This document shows positions 1 to 7,300 of a stretch of DNA of 43,160 nucleotides, one piece after another; positions within the stretch are counted from its first letter, which is position 1; each line of letters begins with the position of its first letter. A program made the position numbers and the translations under genes. Origin of the DNA: STD1-80 sp043802745 (GTDB lineage Bacteria; Patescibacteriota; Minisyncoccia; Minisyncoccales; CG1-02-41-26); NCBI GenBank assembly GCA_043802745.1, contig JAZDKU010000041.1, forward strand, positions 1 through 43,160, given 5' to 3'. Below the pieces are notes generated by a model. It had not been told where the DNA came from and did not search any database. It saw only the letters and a list, made by a program, of their open reading frames with translations.

Positions 1-1803
1 GGCGCTTTATCTAACAGTGGGGAAAAGCTAGAATTAAAAGATCCGCAAGGCAATATTATTGATAGTATTGATTGTTCGGCTGGCTGGTTTGCTGGTGATA
101 ATTCTGCCTCAACTAGCCGAAAAACAATGGAAAGGAAAAGCACGGTTATTTCTGGCAATAGTATAAGCAACTGGGACGATAATAATGGCATTGTTATAAA
201 CGGATTAGATGCAAACAATAATCAAATTTTAGGAACGCCCAAAGCTCAAAATAGTGTTTTGGAAAATTTAACCCCAGAGCCGCCAAAAAACTTCATCCTT
301 AACCAAAGCCAAGACCGAAAAAATAGCGCGCTTTTAACTTGGGCCACTAGCACGGATTTAGATACATTAGCCAACCAGCTTTCTTATGTTATTTATTACT
401 CACGTTACTCAAAGCAGGTATTAGATGAACAAACAGCCACTTCTACCAATGTATTTACGCAAATAGCCACGACTTCAGCTACTTCTTTATTTTTGGAAAA
501 TTTAGAATTTGCTTCTGTTTACTATTTTACAGTTCGGGCTTTTGACGGCTTTGCTTATTCTGCCATTTCGTCTACCACGACTATGGCTACTCCCCTAGCT
601 CCAATTACAAATTTAATGGCAGTGCCTTCAACAGTGCGAGGAACAATAGATTTGTTTTGGGCTTGCCCTTATTTGAATGATTACAGCACAGGGGTACTTA
701 TAGACGCAGATAGTTATGTTATTAAAACAGATAGCCAGCCAATAACCACTAGCTCTTGGGACACAGCTCAAACGATTAGCCAAAATATCATACCAAAGCC
801 AGCGGGGGAGGTGGAGGTTTTAAATATCGGAAATTTGCCAACCGATACTAAAACATTTTTTGCTATTAAATATATCGGATTAAGTGGACAGGAATCTTTA
901 ATATCGGATAATGTATCGGCAATTGCTTGGAAGGGATTTAGAGATAATGGCAATGGCACCCTCACTGACTTGCGCACCAACTTAACTTGGCAAAAAAATG
1001 TCAATAGCGCTATAAATAATTTTGGGGCAAGCAGTACTCAAAACGAGGCAAATGCTTTTATAGCGGGGCAAAACAGTGAATGGCGCTTGGCAAATTTTAA
1101 GGAATTAGCCAGCTTGATTGAATACAAGCCAACATCTCCAAGTGTTTGGCCAGACTTTGAAAATATCTCGTCAGAAAGATATTGGGCCACAGGAACAAGA
1201 GATGTTGGGTCCAACGGCTTTGGTCAGCCGCATACCTACAACGGCTGGTATGCTGACTTTAGCAATGGCCAGATAAATAAAGATTATTTTGATGGTAGCC
1301 AATCCCAACTTTATCCATTTATGGCTGTGAAGGGAGATGCAATTCCCGGCGGTATGGAAAATGATGATTTTGATTTTGTTAATAACAATGACGGCACAGT
1401 AAATGACAATCGCACTGGCTTGATGTGGCTTAAAGCAGAGTTGGCTCAATTTGGCGATAATAGAAAAACATGGAACACGGCTTTTAGCTTTGCTAATAAT
1501 GCGGTTTTGTGCAACGACGGAACTTTACAGGGAACATACAACACGGCTGGGGATTGCTCAAGCCATGGCGGAACAAAGTATGATGACTTTAGATTGCCGA
1601 ATATCCAGGAAATGATGGAAGTAACTAAGCTGGGCAGCTCTGAAATTATACTTTGGCAGAGTGGGTATAGTTATTTTTATTGGAGCTCAACAATGCTTGA
1701 TGAAAATAATTTTTGGTTTGTGGGTGAGAGCTATAATACTGGGTGGGTGTTGCCTAATGGTAAAAACAACCAAGCCAATATCCAGCTGGTGCGTGACCCG
1801 TAA
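1..1803 (+). CDS. Exported multidomain surface protein (LTD, FN3, two DUF1566 domains), 5'-truncated
   Basis: The frame is open from base 1, so the start lies upstream; the ATG at 127 is internal. The first ~85 codons look like the end of a lamin-tail domain (LSNSGEKLELKDPQG, then a W-x-x-G stretch and a GTPKAQN ending). Two fibronectin-III-like segments follow (about 260-600 and 600-925). Two copies of the DUF1566/Lcl-C domain end the protein (about 930-1345 and 1370-1800), each with a D-N-G/D-G-T-x-x-D-x-R/x-T-x-L-x-W opening; the second has a DDFRLPNIQE motif. These domains are known from secreted bacterial proteins; the binding partner is unknown. There is no anchor at the C-terminus; a signal peptide, if present, is outside the window. 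Confidence 0.8.
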   Translation, partial: GALSNSGEKLELKDPQGNIIDSIDCSAGWFAGDNSASTSRKTMERKSTVISGNSISNWDDNNGIVINGLDANNNQILGTPKAQNSVLENLTPEPPKNFILNQSQDRKNSALLTWATSTDLDTLANQLSYVIYYSRYSKQVLDEQTATSTNVFTQIATTSATSLFLENLEFASVYYFTVRAFDGFAYSAISSTTTMATPLAPITNLMAVPSTVRGTIDLFWACPYLNDYSTGVLIDADSYVIKTDSQPITTSSWDTAQTISQNIIPKPAGEVEVLNIGNLPTDTKTFFAIKYIGLSGQESLISDNVSAIAWKGFRDNGNGTLTDLRTNLTWQKNVNSAINNFGASSTQNEANAFIAGQNSEWRLANFKELASLIEYKPTSPSVWPDFENISSERYWATGTRDVGSNGFGQPHTYNGWYADFSNGQINKDYFDGSQSQLYPFMAVKGDAIPGGMENDDFDFVNNNDGTVNDNRTGLMWLKAELAQFGDNRKTWNTAFSFANNAVLCNDGTLQGTYNTAGDCSSHGGTKYDDFRLPNIQEMMEVTKLGSSEIILWQSGYSYFYWSSTMLDENNFWFVGESYNTGWVLPNGKNNQANIQLVRDP

Positions 1804-1829
1804 AATACAGAATTTTAAGCAATTAAAAA

Positions 1830-1905
1830 GAGAGGCAGTCTGAATATATTTTGTGTTTTATCGCTAGCAATTAGGATAAAATTTTGGGAGAGAAATCTGC
1901 CTCTC
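1830..1905. repeat. 9-bp inverted repeat closing a 76-bp intergenic element
   Basis: GAGAGGCAG at 1830-1838 is matched by CTGCCTCTC at 1897-1905. It lies just after the stop of the DUF1566 protein. The loop is 58 nt and AT-rich, and no U-tract follows, so it is not a standard terminator. It may be an RNA stem or the remains of a small repeat element. Confidence 0.4.
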
Positions 1906-1949
1906 ATGGTATGGCTTTAGTATACTATATTTATATAAAGAAAGAAAGG

Positions 1950-2074
1950 AGAAAGGCGGTAATTATCAAGCCATAAACTCGTCTTTTGCCTTCGCGGGGG
2001 GTTGAGGGGCGTACGGGGGGAGGTTTCTGATTTTTTATGTGGGGTTTTTGGAAGGTTAACCAAACCGCCTTTCT
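1950..2074. repeat. 125-bp element bounded by perfect 11-bp inverted repeats, with a G-rich core
   Basis: AGAAAGGCGGT at 1950-1960 and ACCGCCTTTCT at 2064-2074 are exact inverted copies. The interior has G-runs at 1996-2001 (six), 2006-2009 (four), 2015-2020 (six) and 2041-2044 (four), very unlike the AT-rich surroundings and able in principle to form a G-quadruplex. No gene is seen and no target-site duplication was found at the ends, so a MITE-like origin is only a guess. Confidence 0.5.
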
Positions 2075-2149
2075 ATATAATTTATTTTTAGCATACTTTT
2101 TAACAGAGAGCAATTTTAATGTTCAGGCTATATGGACGTATACACACAA

Positions 2150-2177
2150 TTGACAAAAACAGAGTTTTTGCTAAGGT
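2150..2177 (+). promoter_or_regulatory. Sigma-70-type promoter for the candidate small RNA
   Basis: TTGACA at 2150-2155 is a perfect -35 box. After 16 bases comes TAAGGT at 2172-2177, preceded by TG at 2169-2170, giving an extended -10 (TGCTAAGGT). Transcription would begin near 2184. The same TGn-extended -10 recurs at other promoters in this window, which supports the call. Confidence 0.55.
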
Positions 2178-2186
2178 ATGGTTAAA

Positions 2187-2200
2187 TTGCAATATTGCAA
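2187..2200. promoter_or_regulatory. 14-bp perfect palindrome just after the small-RNA start site
   Basis: TTGCAATATTGCAA is its own reverse complement. It begins about 4 bases after the predicted transcription start, a position typical of a repressor operator. It could alternatively be the first stem of the RNA. The binding protein is unknown. Confidence 0.4.
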
Positions 2201-2296
2201 AAGAGGGGTAGGGGTTGTAGGTGGATAGCTAGTATTTTTCTCCAAAGTTCTTACTAGCGACCCAACCAAGCCTATAATTCTTACCCCTATTATTTT

Positions 2297-2320
2297 CCCT
2301 TCTAAAAAGGGTTTTATTTT
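2297..2320 (+). terminator. Intrinsic terminator of the candidate small RNA
   Basis: CCCTT/AAGGG (2297-2301 with 2307-2311) with a 5-nt loop is followed by TTTTATTTTTAT. A short GC stem with a U-rich tail is the standard intrinsic terminator form. It sits 9 bases after the hairpin body and before the promoter of the next gene. Confidence 0.6.
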
Positions 2321-2331
2321 TATATTAGTTG

Positions 2332-2340
2332 TGATAAGAT
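2332..2340 (+). promoter_or_regulatory. Extended -10 promoter of the HTH regulator gene
   Basis: TGATAAGAT reads as TG-n plus TAAGAT (2335-2340). Its end is 7 bases before the ATG at 2347, so the transcript would begin at or next to the start codon (leaderless). No convincing -35 is visible. Confidence 0.5.
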
Positions 2341-2346
2341 TTAAAA

Positions 2347-2895
2347 ATGTTTTTACAGAGCCATATTATAAAGCTCACAATGGCTGTTTATAAAGTGAGC
2401 GATTTTTTTCCAGAAAGAGAGCCATTGAAAGTTTTGATAAAACAAAAAGCTGATGAAATTTTAGCTGGTTTGATATTGCAAGAAAAAGATATAGAAAAGC
2501 ATATTGAGGTGATGAGGGCGTATATTGAGCTCTCTTGTAATTTAGGCTTGGCTAAAAAAGAATATCTTGAGGTTTTGGGAAAAGAATATGGTCTAATAGC
2601 AGATAACTTGAAAGTGGAGAAAAAGGAAGAACCCATCTCCGCTCCTGTGGAGCTTCGGCGTGGCAAGGAAGAGGCTAAAGTAGAAGTTGTGCTGAATGGT
2701 CGGCACAGAAAAATTATTGATATTTTGAAAAAGGGCAAACCAATTCAGGTTAAGGATTTAAAAAACACTTTTCCAAATATTAGCAAGAGAACATTAAGAA
2801 GAGATTTTGAGTATTTACTAGACAAGGGCCTGGTGGATAGGATCGGCAATAATAATAATACAGAGTATAAATTAAAATCAGCTAGGACACAGTAG
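2347..2895 (+). CDS. DeoR-type winged-helix transcriptional regulator
   Basis: 182 aa. The N-terminal ~75 residues (from MAVYKVSDFFPEREPLK) are predicted helical. A charged linker follows, then a C-terminal winged helix (about 118-175) with the DeoR-like pattern RHRKIIDILKKG...ISKRTLRRDFEYLLDKGLVDRIG. Start 2347 is chosen because an extended -10 lies exactly 7 bases upstream; ATG 2380 (MAVYKV) is an alternative that fits the family N-terminus better. Neither has a Shine-Dalgarno sequence. The gene precedes an ECF sigma factor by 31 bases, and its stop codon lies inside a triple TAGGACA repeat, so it may control the sigma operon and itself. The linker holds a small perfect hairpin (GCTCC-TGT-GGAGC, 2641-2653). 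Confidence 0.75.
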   Translation: MFLQSHIIKLTMAVYKVSDFFPEREPLKVLIKQKADEILAGLILQEKDIEKHIEVMRAYIELSCNLGLAKKEYLEVLGKEYGLIADNLKVEKKEEPISAPVELRRGKEEAKVEVVLNGRHRKIIDILKKGKPIQVKDLKNTFPNISKRTLRRDFEYLLDKGLVDRIGNNNNTEYKLKSARTQ

Positions 2896-2910
2896 GACAT
2901 AACTAGGACA
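2883..2910 (+). promoter_or_regulatory. Three direct TAGGACA repeats, candidate operator
   Basis: TAGGACA occurs at 2883-2889, 2893-2899 and 2904-2910, that is every 10-11 bases or one helical turn, so all three face the same side of the DNA. The middle copy supplies the TAG stop of the HTH gene. The array covers the -35/spacer zone expected for the sigma-factor promoter. Binding by the upstream HTH protein is inferred. Confidence 0.6.
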
Positions 2911-2911
2911 T

Positions 2912-2920
2912 TGCTTTATT
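2912..2920 (+). promoter_or_regulatory. Possible extended -10 of the ECF sigma factor gene
   Basis: TGCTTTATT gives TG-n plus TTTATT (four of six matches to TATAAT), ending 7 bases before ATG 2927. The spacing matches the leaderless arrangement seen at 2347 and 11036. The hexamer is weak, as expected for a regulated promoter, so confidence is modest. Confidence 0.35.
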
Positions 2921-2926
2921 ACAAAT

Positions 2927-3409
2927 ATGACCACCCCAGAAAATAAAAAATTTGCTAAAATTTACGATAAACATATAGATAAAATCTACAGGTTTATCTT
3001 TTTAAAGACAGGCGCAAAAGAGGTGGCCGAGGACATTACCAGCCAGGTTTTTACTAAGGGCTGGAGAAAGTTTAAGTTGCAGGGCGCTGACATAAATAAT
3101 ATGTCCGCATATCTTTTTCAGATCGCCCGAGCTGAAGTGGCCAACCATTATCGAGAAGCAAGCAAGTTTCAAATTGTGTCTGCTGAAGCGGTTGAGATTG
3201 TGGATACAAAAAATGATCTTGTTGGTCAAGACATAAAAGACGTTTTAAGGGGCGTGGATGATGAGCTGCAAGATATTATAATTTGGCATTATGTGGAGGG
3301 TATGAGTTTTAAAGAAATTGGCAAGCTATTAAATAAGCCAGAAGGCACAGTGCGAGTAATGGCGCATAGAGCGCTGAAGGAACTTCGCGAAAAAATGGCG
3401 AAGATTTAA
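2927..3409 (+). CDS. ECF-family RNA polymerase sigma factor
   Basis: 160 aa, the usual size of an extracytoplasmic-function sigma factor. Region 2 spans about 8-75 (YDKHIDKIYRFIF, then EDITSQVF and SAYLFQIARAEVANHYR) for -10 recognition and core binding. Region 4 spans about 100-158 (DELQDIIIWHYVEGMSFKEI, then GTVRVMAHRALKEL), a helix-turn-helix for the -35. Region 3 is absent, as in all ECF factors. The next gene encodes a single-pass membrane protein of anti-sigma type, and the S-layer gene follows, so the regulon may concern the cell envelope; the regulon itself is inferred. Confidence 0.9.
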   Translation: MTTPENKKFAKIYDKHIDKIYRFIFLKTGAKEVAEDITSQVFTKGWRKFKLQGADINNMSAYLFQIARAEVANHYREASKFQIVSAEAVEIVDTKNDLVGQDIKDVLRGVDDELQDIIIWHYVEGMSFKEIGKLLNKPEGTVRVMAHRALKELREKMAKI

Positions 3410-3416
3410 GCTGGGA

Positions 3417-3456
3417 CGACCCCACCCCTCGGCTTTGGGGCCGAGGAGTGGGGTCG
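3417..3456. repeat. GC-rich palindrome, family A, copy 1
   Basis: A 40-bp element starts CGACCCCACCCCTCGGC and ends GCCGAGGAGTGGGGTCG, forming a stem of about 16 bp with a short loop. No U-tract follows, so it is not an ordinary terminator. It sits between the sigma and anti-sigma genes and can fold in RNA from either strand. Confidence 0.85.
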
Positions 3457-3506
3457 GGAGACTTGTAACGAAATACCCTGTTTTTGCGTCATAATAATAA
3501 GCATCT

Positions 3507-4217
3507 ATGATAGACAAGCAAATTATCTCACAATTAAAAGGGTTAAAAGCAATAAAGCCAGGCAAGGACTGGGCTATTTTAGTTAAAAAGGATTTCTTGG
3601 CTGAACCGATTGAATTACAAAATATTCAAGAAAAAGTTAGCTTTGGAGAAGCAATTTTTTCTTTCTTTGCTAAGCCAGCTTTTGTGGTGGGGTCGGTTGT
3701 TATGGTTGGTTTGATTATTATGGGATCTTTTGCTTATTTTGGCTTGCAAAAAAAGAATTATGATTTGCAGGCATATGTGGATAGCTTTGCCCCGCAAACA
3801 GAAGAAAACAAACAAGCGATTGCTGGCCTAGAAGATGTTAAAAATAAAATGGATGAAGTAAAAACAGCTTTGGTTGCTTTAAAAACAAGCAATGACCCGA
3901 AAAAAGTTTTAGTAGTAACAGGGGTTGTAAAGAACACAGTTAAAAATAGTCAAATAGCCATAGACCAAATTAAAAGTTCCAATACTGATTTGTCAAAGCA
4001 GGCTTTGGCAAGTTTGGGTAAAATAAAAGAAAGCTCGCAAGAAATAGAAAAAACTAGCGTTGACATGCAAGTGGAAATGTTTAAAACATATTTGGCTGAA
4101 TTAAAAACAAAAACTTTAAACGAACAAGATCAATCAAGATTAAACGAAGCAGAAAAATGTTTTGATCAAGGTAACATAGAAAATGCCATTCTTTTGCTTG
4201 TGAGAATAGGACAATAA
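3507..4217 (+). CDS. Single-pass membrane protein, probable anti-sigma factor
   Basis: 236 aa. About 50 cytoplasmic residues (with a KPGKDWAILVKKDF motif) precede one membrane helix at about 56-75 (FVVGSVVMVGLIIMGSFAYF). The rest is a long helical, probably coiled-coil region outside the membrane, ending in a QDQSRLNEAEKCFDQGNIE segment. From memory, CPR genomes often place proteins of this layout (DUF5667-like) directly after an ECF sigma gene. The expected job is to hold the sigma factor at the membrane until a signal arrives; that is inference from position and topology. A CATAAT box at 3490-3495 suggests it may also have its own promoter. Confidence 0.65.
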   Translation: MIDKQIISQLKGLKAIKPGKDWAILVKKDFLAEPIELQNIQEKVSFGEAIFSFFAKPAFVVGSVVMVGLIIMGSFAYFGLQKKNYDLQAYVDSFAPQTEENKQAIAGLEDVKNKMDEVKTALVALKTSNDPKKVLVVTGVVKNTVKNSQIAIDQIKSSNTDLSKQALASLGKIKESSQEIEKTSVDMQVEMFKTYLAELKTKTLNEQDQSRLNEAEKCFDQGNIENAILLLVRIGQ

Positions 4218-4226
4218 TAAACAACA

Positions 4227-4266
4227 CGACCCCACCCCTCGGCTTTTTGGCCGAGGAGTGGGGTCG
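4227..4266. repeat. GC-rich palindrome, family A, copy 2
   Basis: 40 bp with the same arms as copy 1 (CGACCCCACCCCTCGGC and GCCGAGGAGTGGGGTCG) and a different loop. It lies 10 bases after the anti-sigma stop and upstream of the S-layer gene. No U-tract follows. Confidence 0.85.
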
Positions 4267-4290
4267 TTGAAAGACTTCCTTAAAGGTCGA

Positions 4291-4354
4291 GAAAAAATAA
4301 AAAACACCCCAGTAGTAGAGCATAGCTCACTACGGGGCAAGAAAAAATAAAAAA
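4291..4354 (+). promoter_or_regulatory. Hairpin flanked by A-rich direct repeats in the S-layer gene leader
   Basis: GAAAAAATAAAAAA occurs at 4291-4304 and again at 4341-4354, directly abutting the ATG at 4355. Between them, 4307-4337 folds as a hairpin (CCCC-A-GTAGT-A-GAGC, loop ATA, GCTC-ACTAC-GGGG). There is no Shine-Dalgarno sequence. The A-rich tract may act as an unstructured ribosome landing site and the hairpin as an mRNA stabiliser for an abundant protein; both roles are inferred. Confidence 0.5.
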
Positions 4355-7300
4355 ATGAGTAAAATAGCAAAGAAATTCGCAACAATTGCTACAATTATTA
4401 CAGTTGTAGCTATGGTTGTTGGACCTGTTGCTCCAGCTCAAGCTTTGGACTCAGCTGATTTGCAAGCGCAAGTTGCTGCCTTACAGGCTCAATTAGCGAG
4501 TTTGACATCTCAATTGAGCACAGTTCAAAACACTCCGTCTGGAACAACCGGCATTCCTGCTGTTTGCGCTGGCATATCCTTTAATAGGAATATCGCCAGA
4601 AATTCAGTGGGCGCTGATGTAAAATGTTTACAAGCATTGTTAAATCAATTAAATGTAAACGTGGCTGATACTGGCGCTGGCTCTCCCGGACACGAAACAA
4701 CCTTTTTCGGCGGAGCAACCAGAGCAGCTGTGATTAGATTTCAGGAATTGTATAAAGCCGAATGTTTAACTCCAATCGGATTAACTTTAGGAACCGGCTT
4801 TGTTGGCACCTTAACCCGAGCTAAATTAAATGGTTTATTGGTTGGAGGAATAGCTGCAACATTTCCTGCAGGATGCACTTCAGCTTCAGGATACAGCACA
4901 GTAACAGGTTTATCTTGCGCCACTGGCGCAGTAACTCCTCCTGTGTTACCAGCTGGATGCACTTCAAGTGCAGGCTACAGCCCAACCACAGGACAATCCT
5001 GCGCAACTGGCGCAGTAACTCCTCCTGTTGTTGTTACTGGCGTTGTCACAGCTTCCTTAGCAAGCGACAATCCAGTTTCGGCTTCAATCGTATCTGATGC
5101 TGGCGGTTCTCAATCAATAATCCCAATGCTTAAAGTTAATTTAAGCAATGGCACAGCCAGTGAAATAAAAGTAACCTCGTTGAAATTTTTGAGAAGTGGT
5201 ATTTCCGCTGATTCTGATCTTTCTCAGGCCTACATTTATGATGGCGACACAAAGTTAGCTGAATATAACTCTTTCTCTTCATCTGTTTTAACTTTCACTA
5301 ATTCAGCTGGCGTTGTGATAATTCCAGCCAATAGCGTTAAAACAATTACCTTGAAAGTTGATTTGGCTAATGGAACAGCTGCTGGCAAAACAATTAATTT
5401 TAGCATTAATGCTGCCACAGACATTGTTTCCAACGCAAGTTCGGTTGGGGGCGTATTCCCAATTACTGGCAACAATATGTCAACTGCATTGGTAACTGAC
5501 TTGGGTGAATTGGATGTGACCATGGTCGCTACTCCAGCAACCCCAGATCCAGGTGTTGGCGTTGAAGTGTTTAAATTCACTTTGGCTGACACTAACCAAA
5601 AGATTGAATTAAGAAGGCTTGTCTTCAGTAATATTGGCACTGTTGCTTATACTGATTTAGCCAACTTCCAATTACTTGATGGAGCTACCCCAGTTGGTTC
5701 AATTGTAGCTTCAGCCAATAGCGACAAGACCGTTGTTATGGATTTAGCAACACCTTTGGTGATTGATAAAGGCATAACTAAGACAATGACCTTGAAAGCT
5801 GATGTAGTGGCTGGAACAGCCAGAACCTACAGGTTTAGCTTTCAGAATATGAGTGATGTTGTGGCTTATGATGCTCAATATAAAGTTTTCATTAAGCCAA
5901 ACCAGTCTGATTCATGGACAATCGTGAACGGCACTGAAGCAACCATTCAATCTGGTAAGGTTACTGTTTCAAGATCAACCGATTCTCCACAGGGCAATAT
6001 TTCGTCTTTGGCAACTAATGTTGTTTTAGCGAAATATAAAATAAAAGCCAGCGGAGAAGATGTTAAAATCTCTGACTTGACTTTAAAGATTTATGGCACT
6101 ATTGCTGCTGTTGGTATGTACCAAACAGCTATTTATTATGATGGTAGCCAAATTGGGCAAACAACCACTACAATGAATTCTGGCTCAGCAGCCGCAAATA
6201 CTGGAGGTACAACCTTTAGCTTTGGCAATACTTTTGTCCTCCCAGCAGGCGTTGAAAAAGTGATAGAAATTAGATCTGATGTTAAGACATCAGCCGGTGG
6301 AACAATTACATCTGGTTCAACCTTAACAGGTCAAATTTCTGCTTTCACCGCCACTGGCAAGACATCAGCTGCTACTGTAACAATTGGCTCAGTGACTGGT
6401 TATCAATTAACCGTTTCTGCTGGCACAATGGCAGTAACAAAGAATCAGGCCGTTCCTTCTTGGACAGCAACTTATCCAACTGGCGTGGCCGGAGGTGTTA
6501 ATGTTTTGATTGGTTCATTTATTCTTACAGCTGGTTCCGGTGAGGGAGCAAACATTACTGGCATTTCAGCCCAGATTGCTTCAACCTCGGTTCCTGGCAC
6601 AGCAAACACAGAATTCCAAAATGTAAGAATTTTTAAGGGTACTTATGCAAGCGGTGTTCAGCTTGGTTCTGCCTTAAATAGTGGCGGAACTCCAACTGCA
6701 AGCACTACTTACACTGTATATCCAAGCCCATACCTTGCTTTGGCAAAAGCCGAGTCAGTTACTTTAAATGTCTATGCTGACATTTTAACTGGCGCTGATA
6801 CAAACAACATTAGGCAGGTTGTTATTGGTCCGGTCTATGGCACAGGATTAATAACTAATACTTCTATTGACAGTTCTGGCTGGGTTTCTGGCCAAGACGC
6901 AGTTGTTTCGGCTGGTGGCTATGTAGGCGCAGCTATTGACGTAGGTACTCCGGTCGCTAGCTTAGTGGTAGCTGGTTCAACAGGTGTTGAATTTGCCAAA
7001 TGGAAATTATCGGCAAGTTCCTCGCCAGAAGCTATGAGTGTTACTGGCTTAATTGCTACAACTACTTTGACCACAGCTACTGTTAGCTCTGTGTCAAACC
7101 TTGTTTTGTCTGCCACTATTGATGGCGTGGCAAGTTCTTGGACAGGCGTTACTTTAACTGGCTTAGCGGCAAATGAGAGAGCTGACTTCGGCAGTTTAAT
7201 GACTGTTAACCCATTGGTTATTCCAGCTGGAAAAGAAGCTGTTGTTACTTTGAAAGCGGATGTTGCCAGCTGGCCAACAGCCCCATCCGGAGGAGTTGTT

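Larger units (their letters stand above)
2184..2320 (+). ncRNA. Candidate structured small RNA, family not recognised
   Basis: A promoter, a long imperfect hairpin and an intrinsic terminator occur in order within 170 bases, with no open frame. The pairings I can see are 2204-2210 with 2282-2288 (AGGGGTA/TACCCCT), 2218-2224 with 2266-2274 (two-base bulge) and 2228-2234 with 2252-2258 (GCTAGTA/TACTAGC), enclosing a 17-nt loop. The shape, stems separated by internal loops, loosely recalls 6S RNA but is shorter (about 135 nt). I see no SRP RNA, tmRNA or RNase P signatures. It could instead be a leader that attenuates the HTH gene at 2347, but the terminator and a second promoter separate them. 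Confidence 0.5.

Noticed and set aside
3417..4266. Family A palindromes as ordinary transcription terminators
   Set aside because: The stems are strong but copies 1 and 2 have no U-tract, and one copy is inside a coding region.
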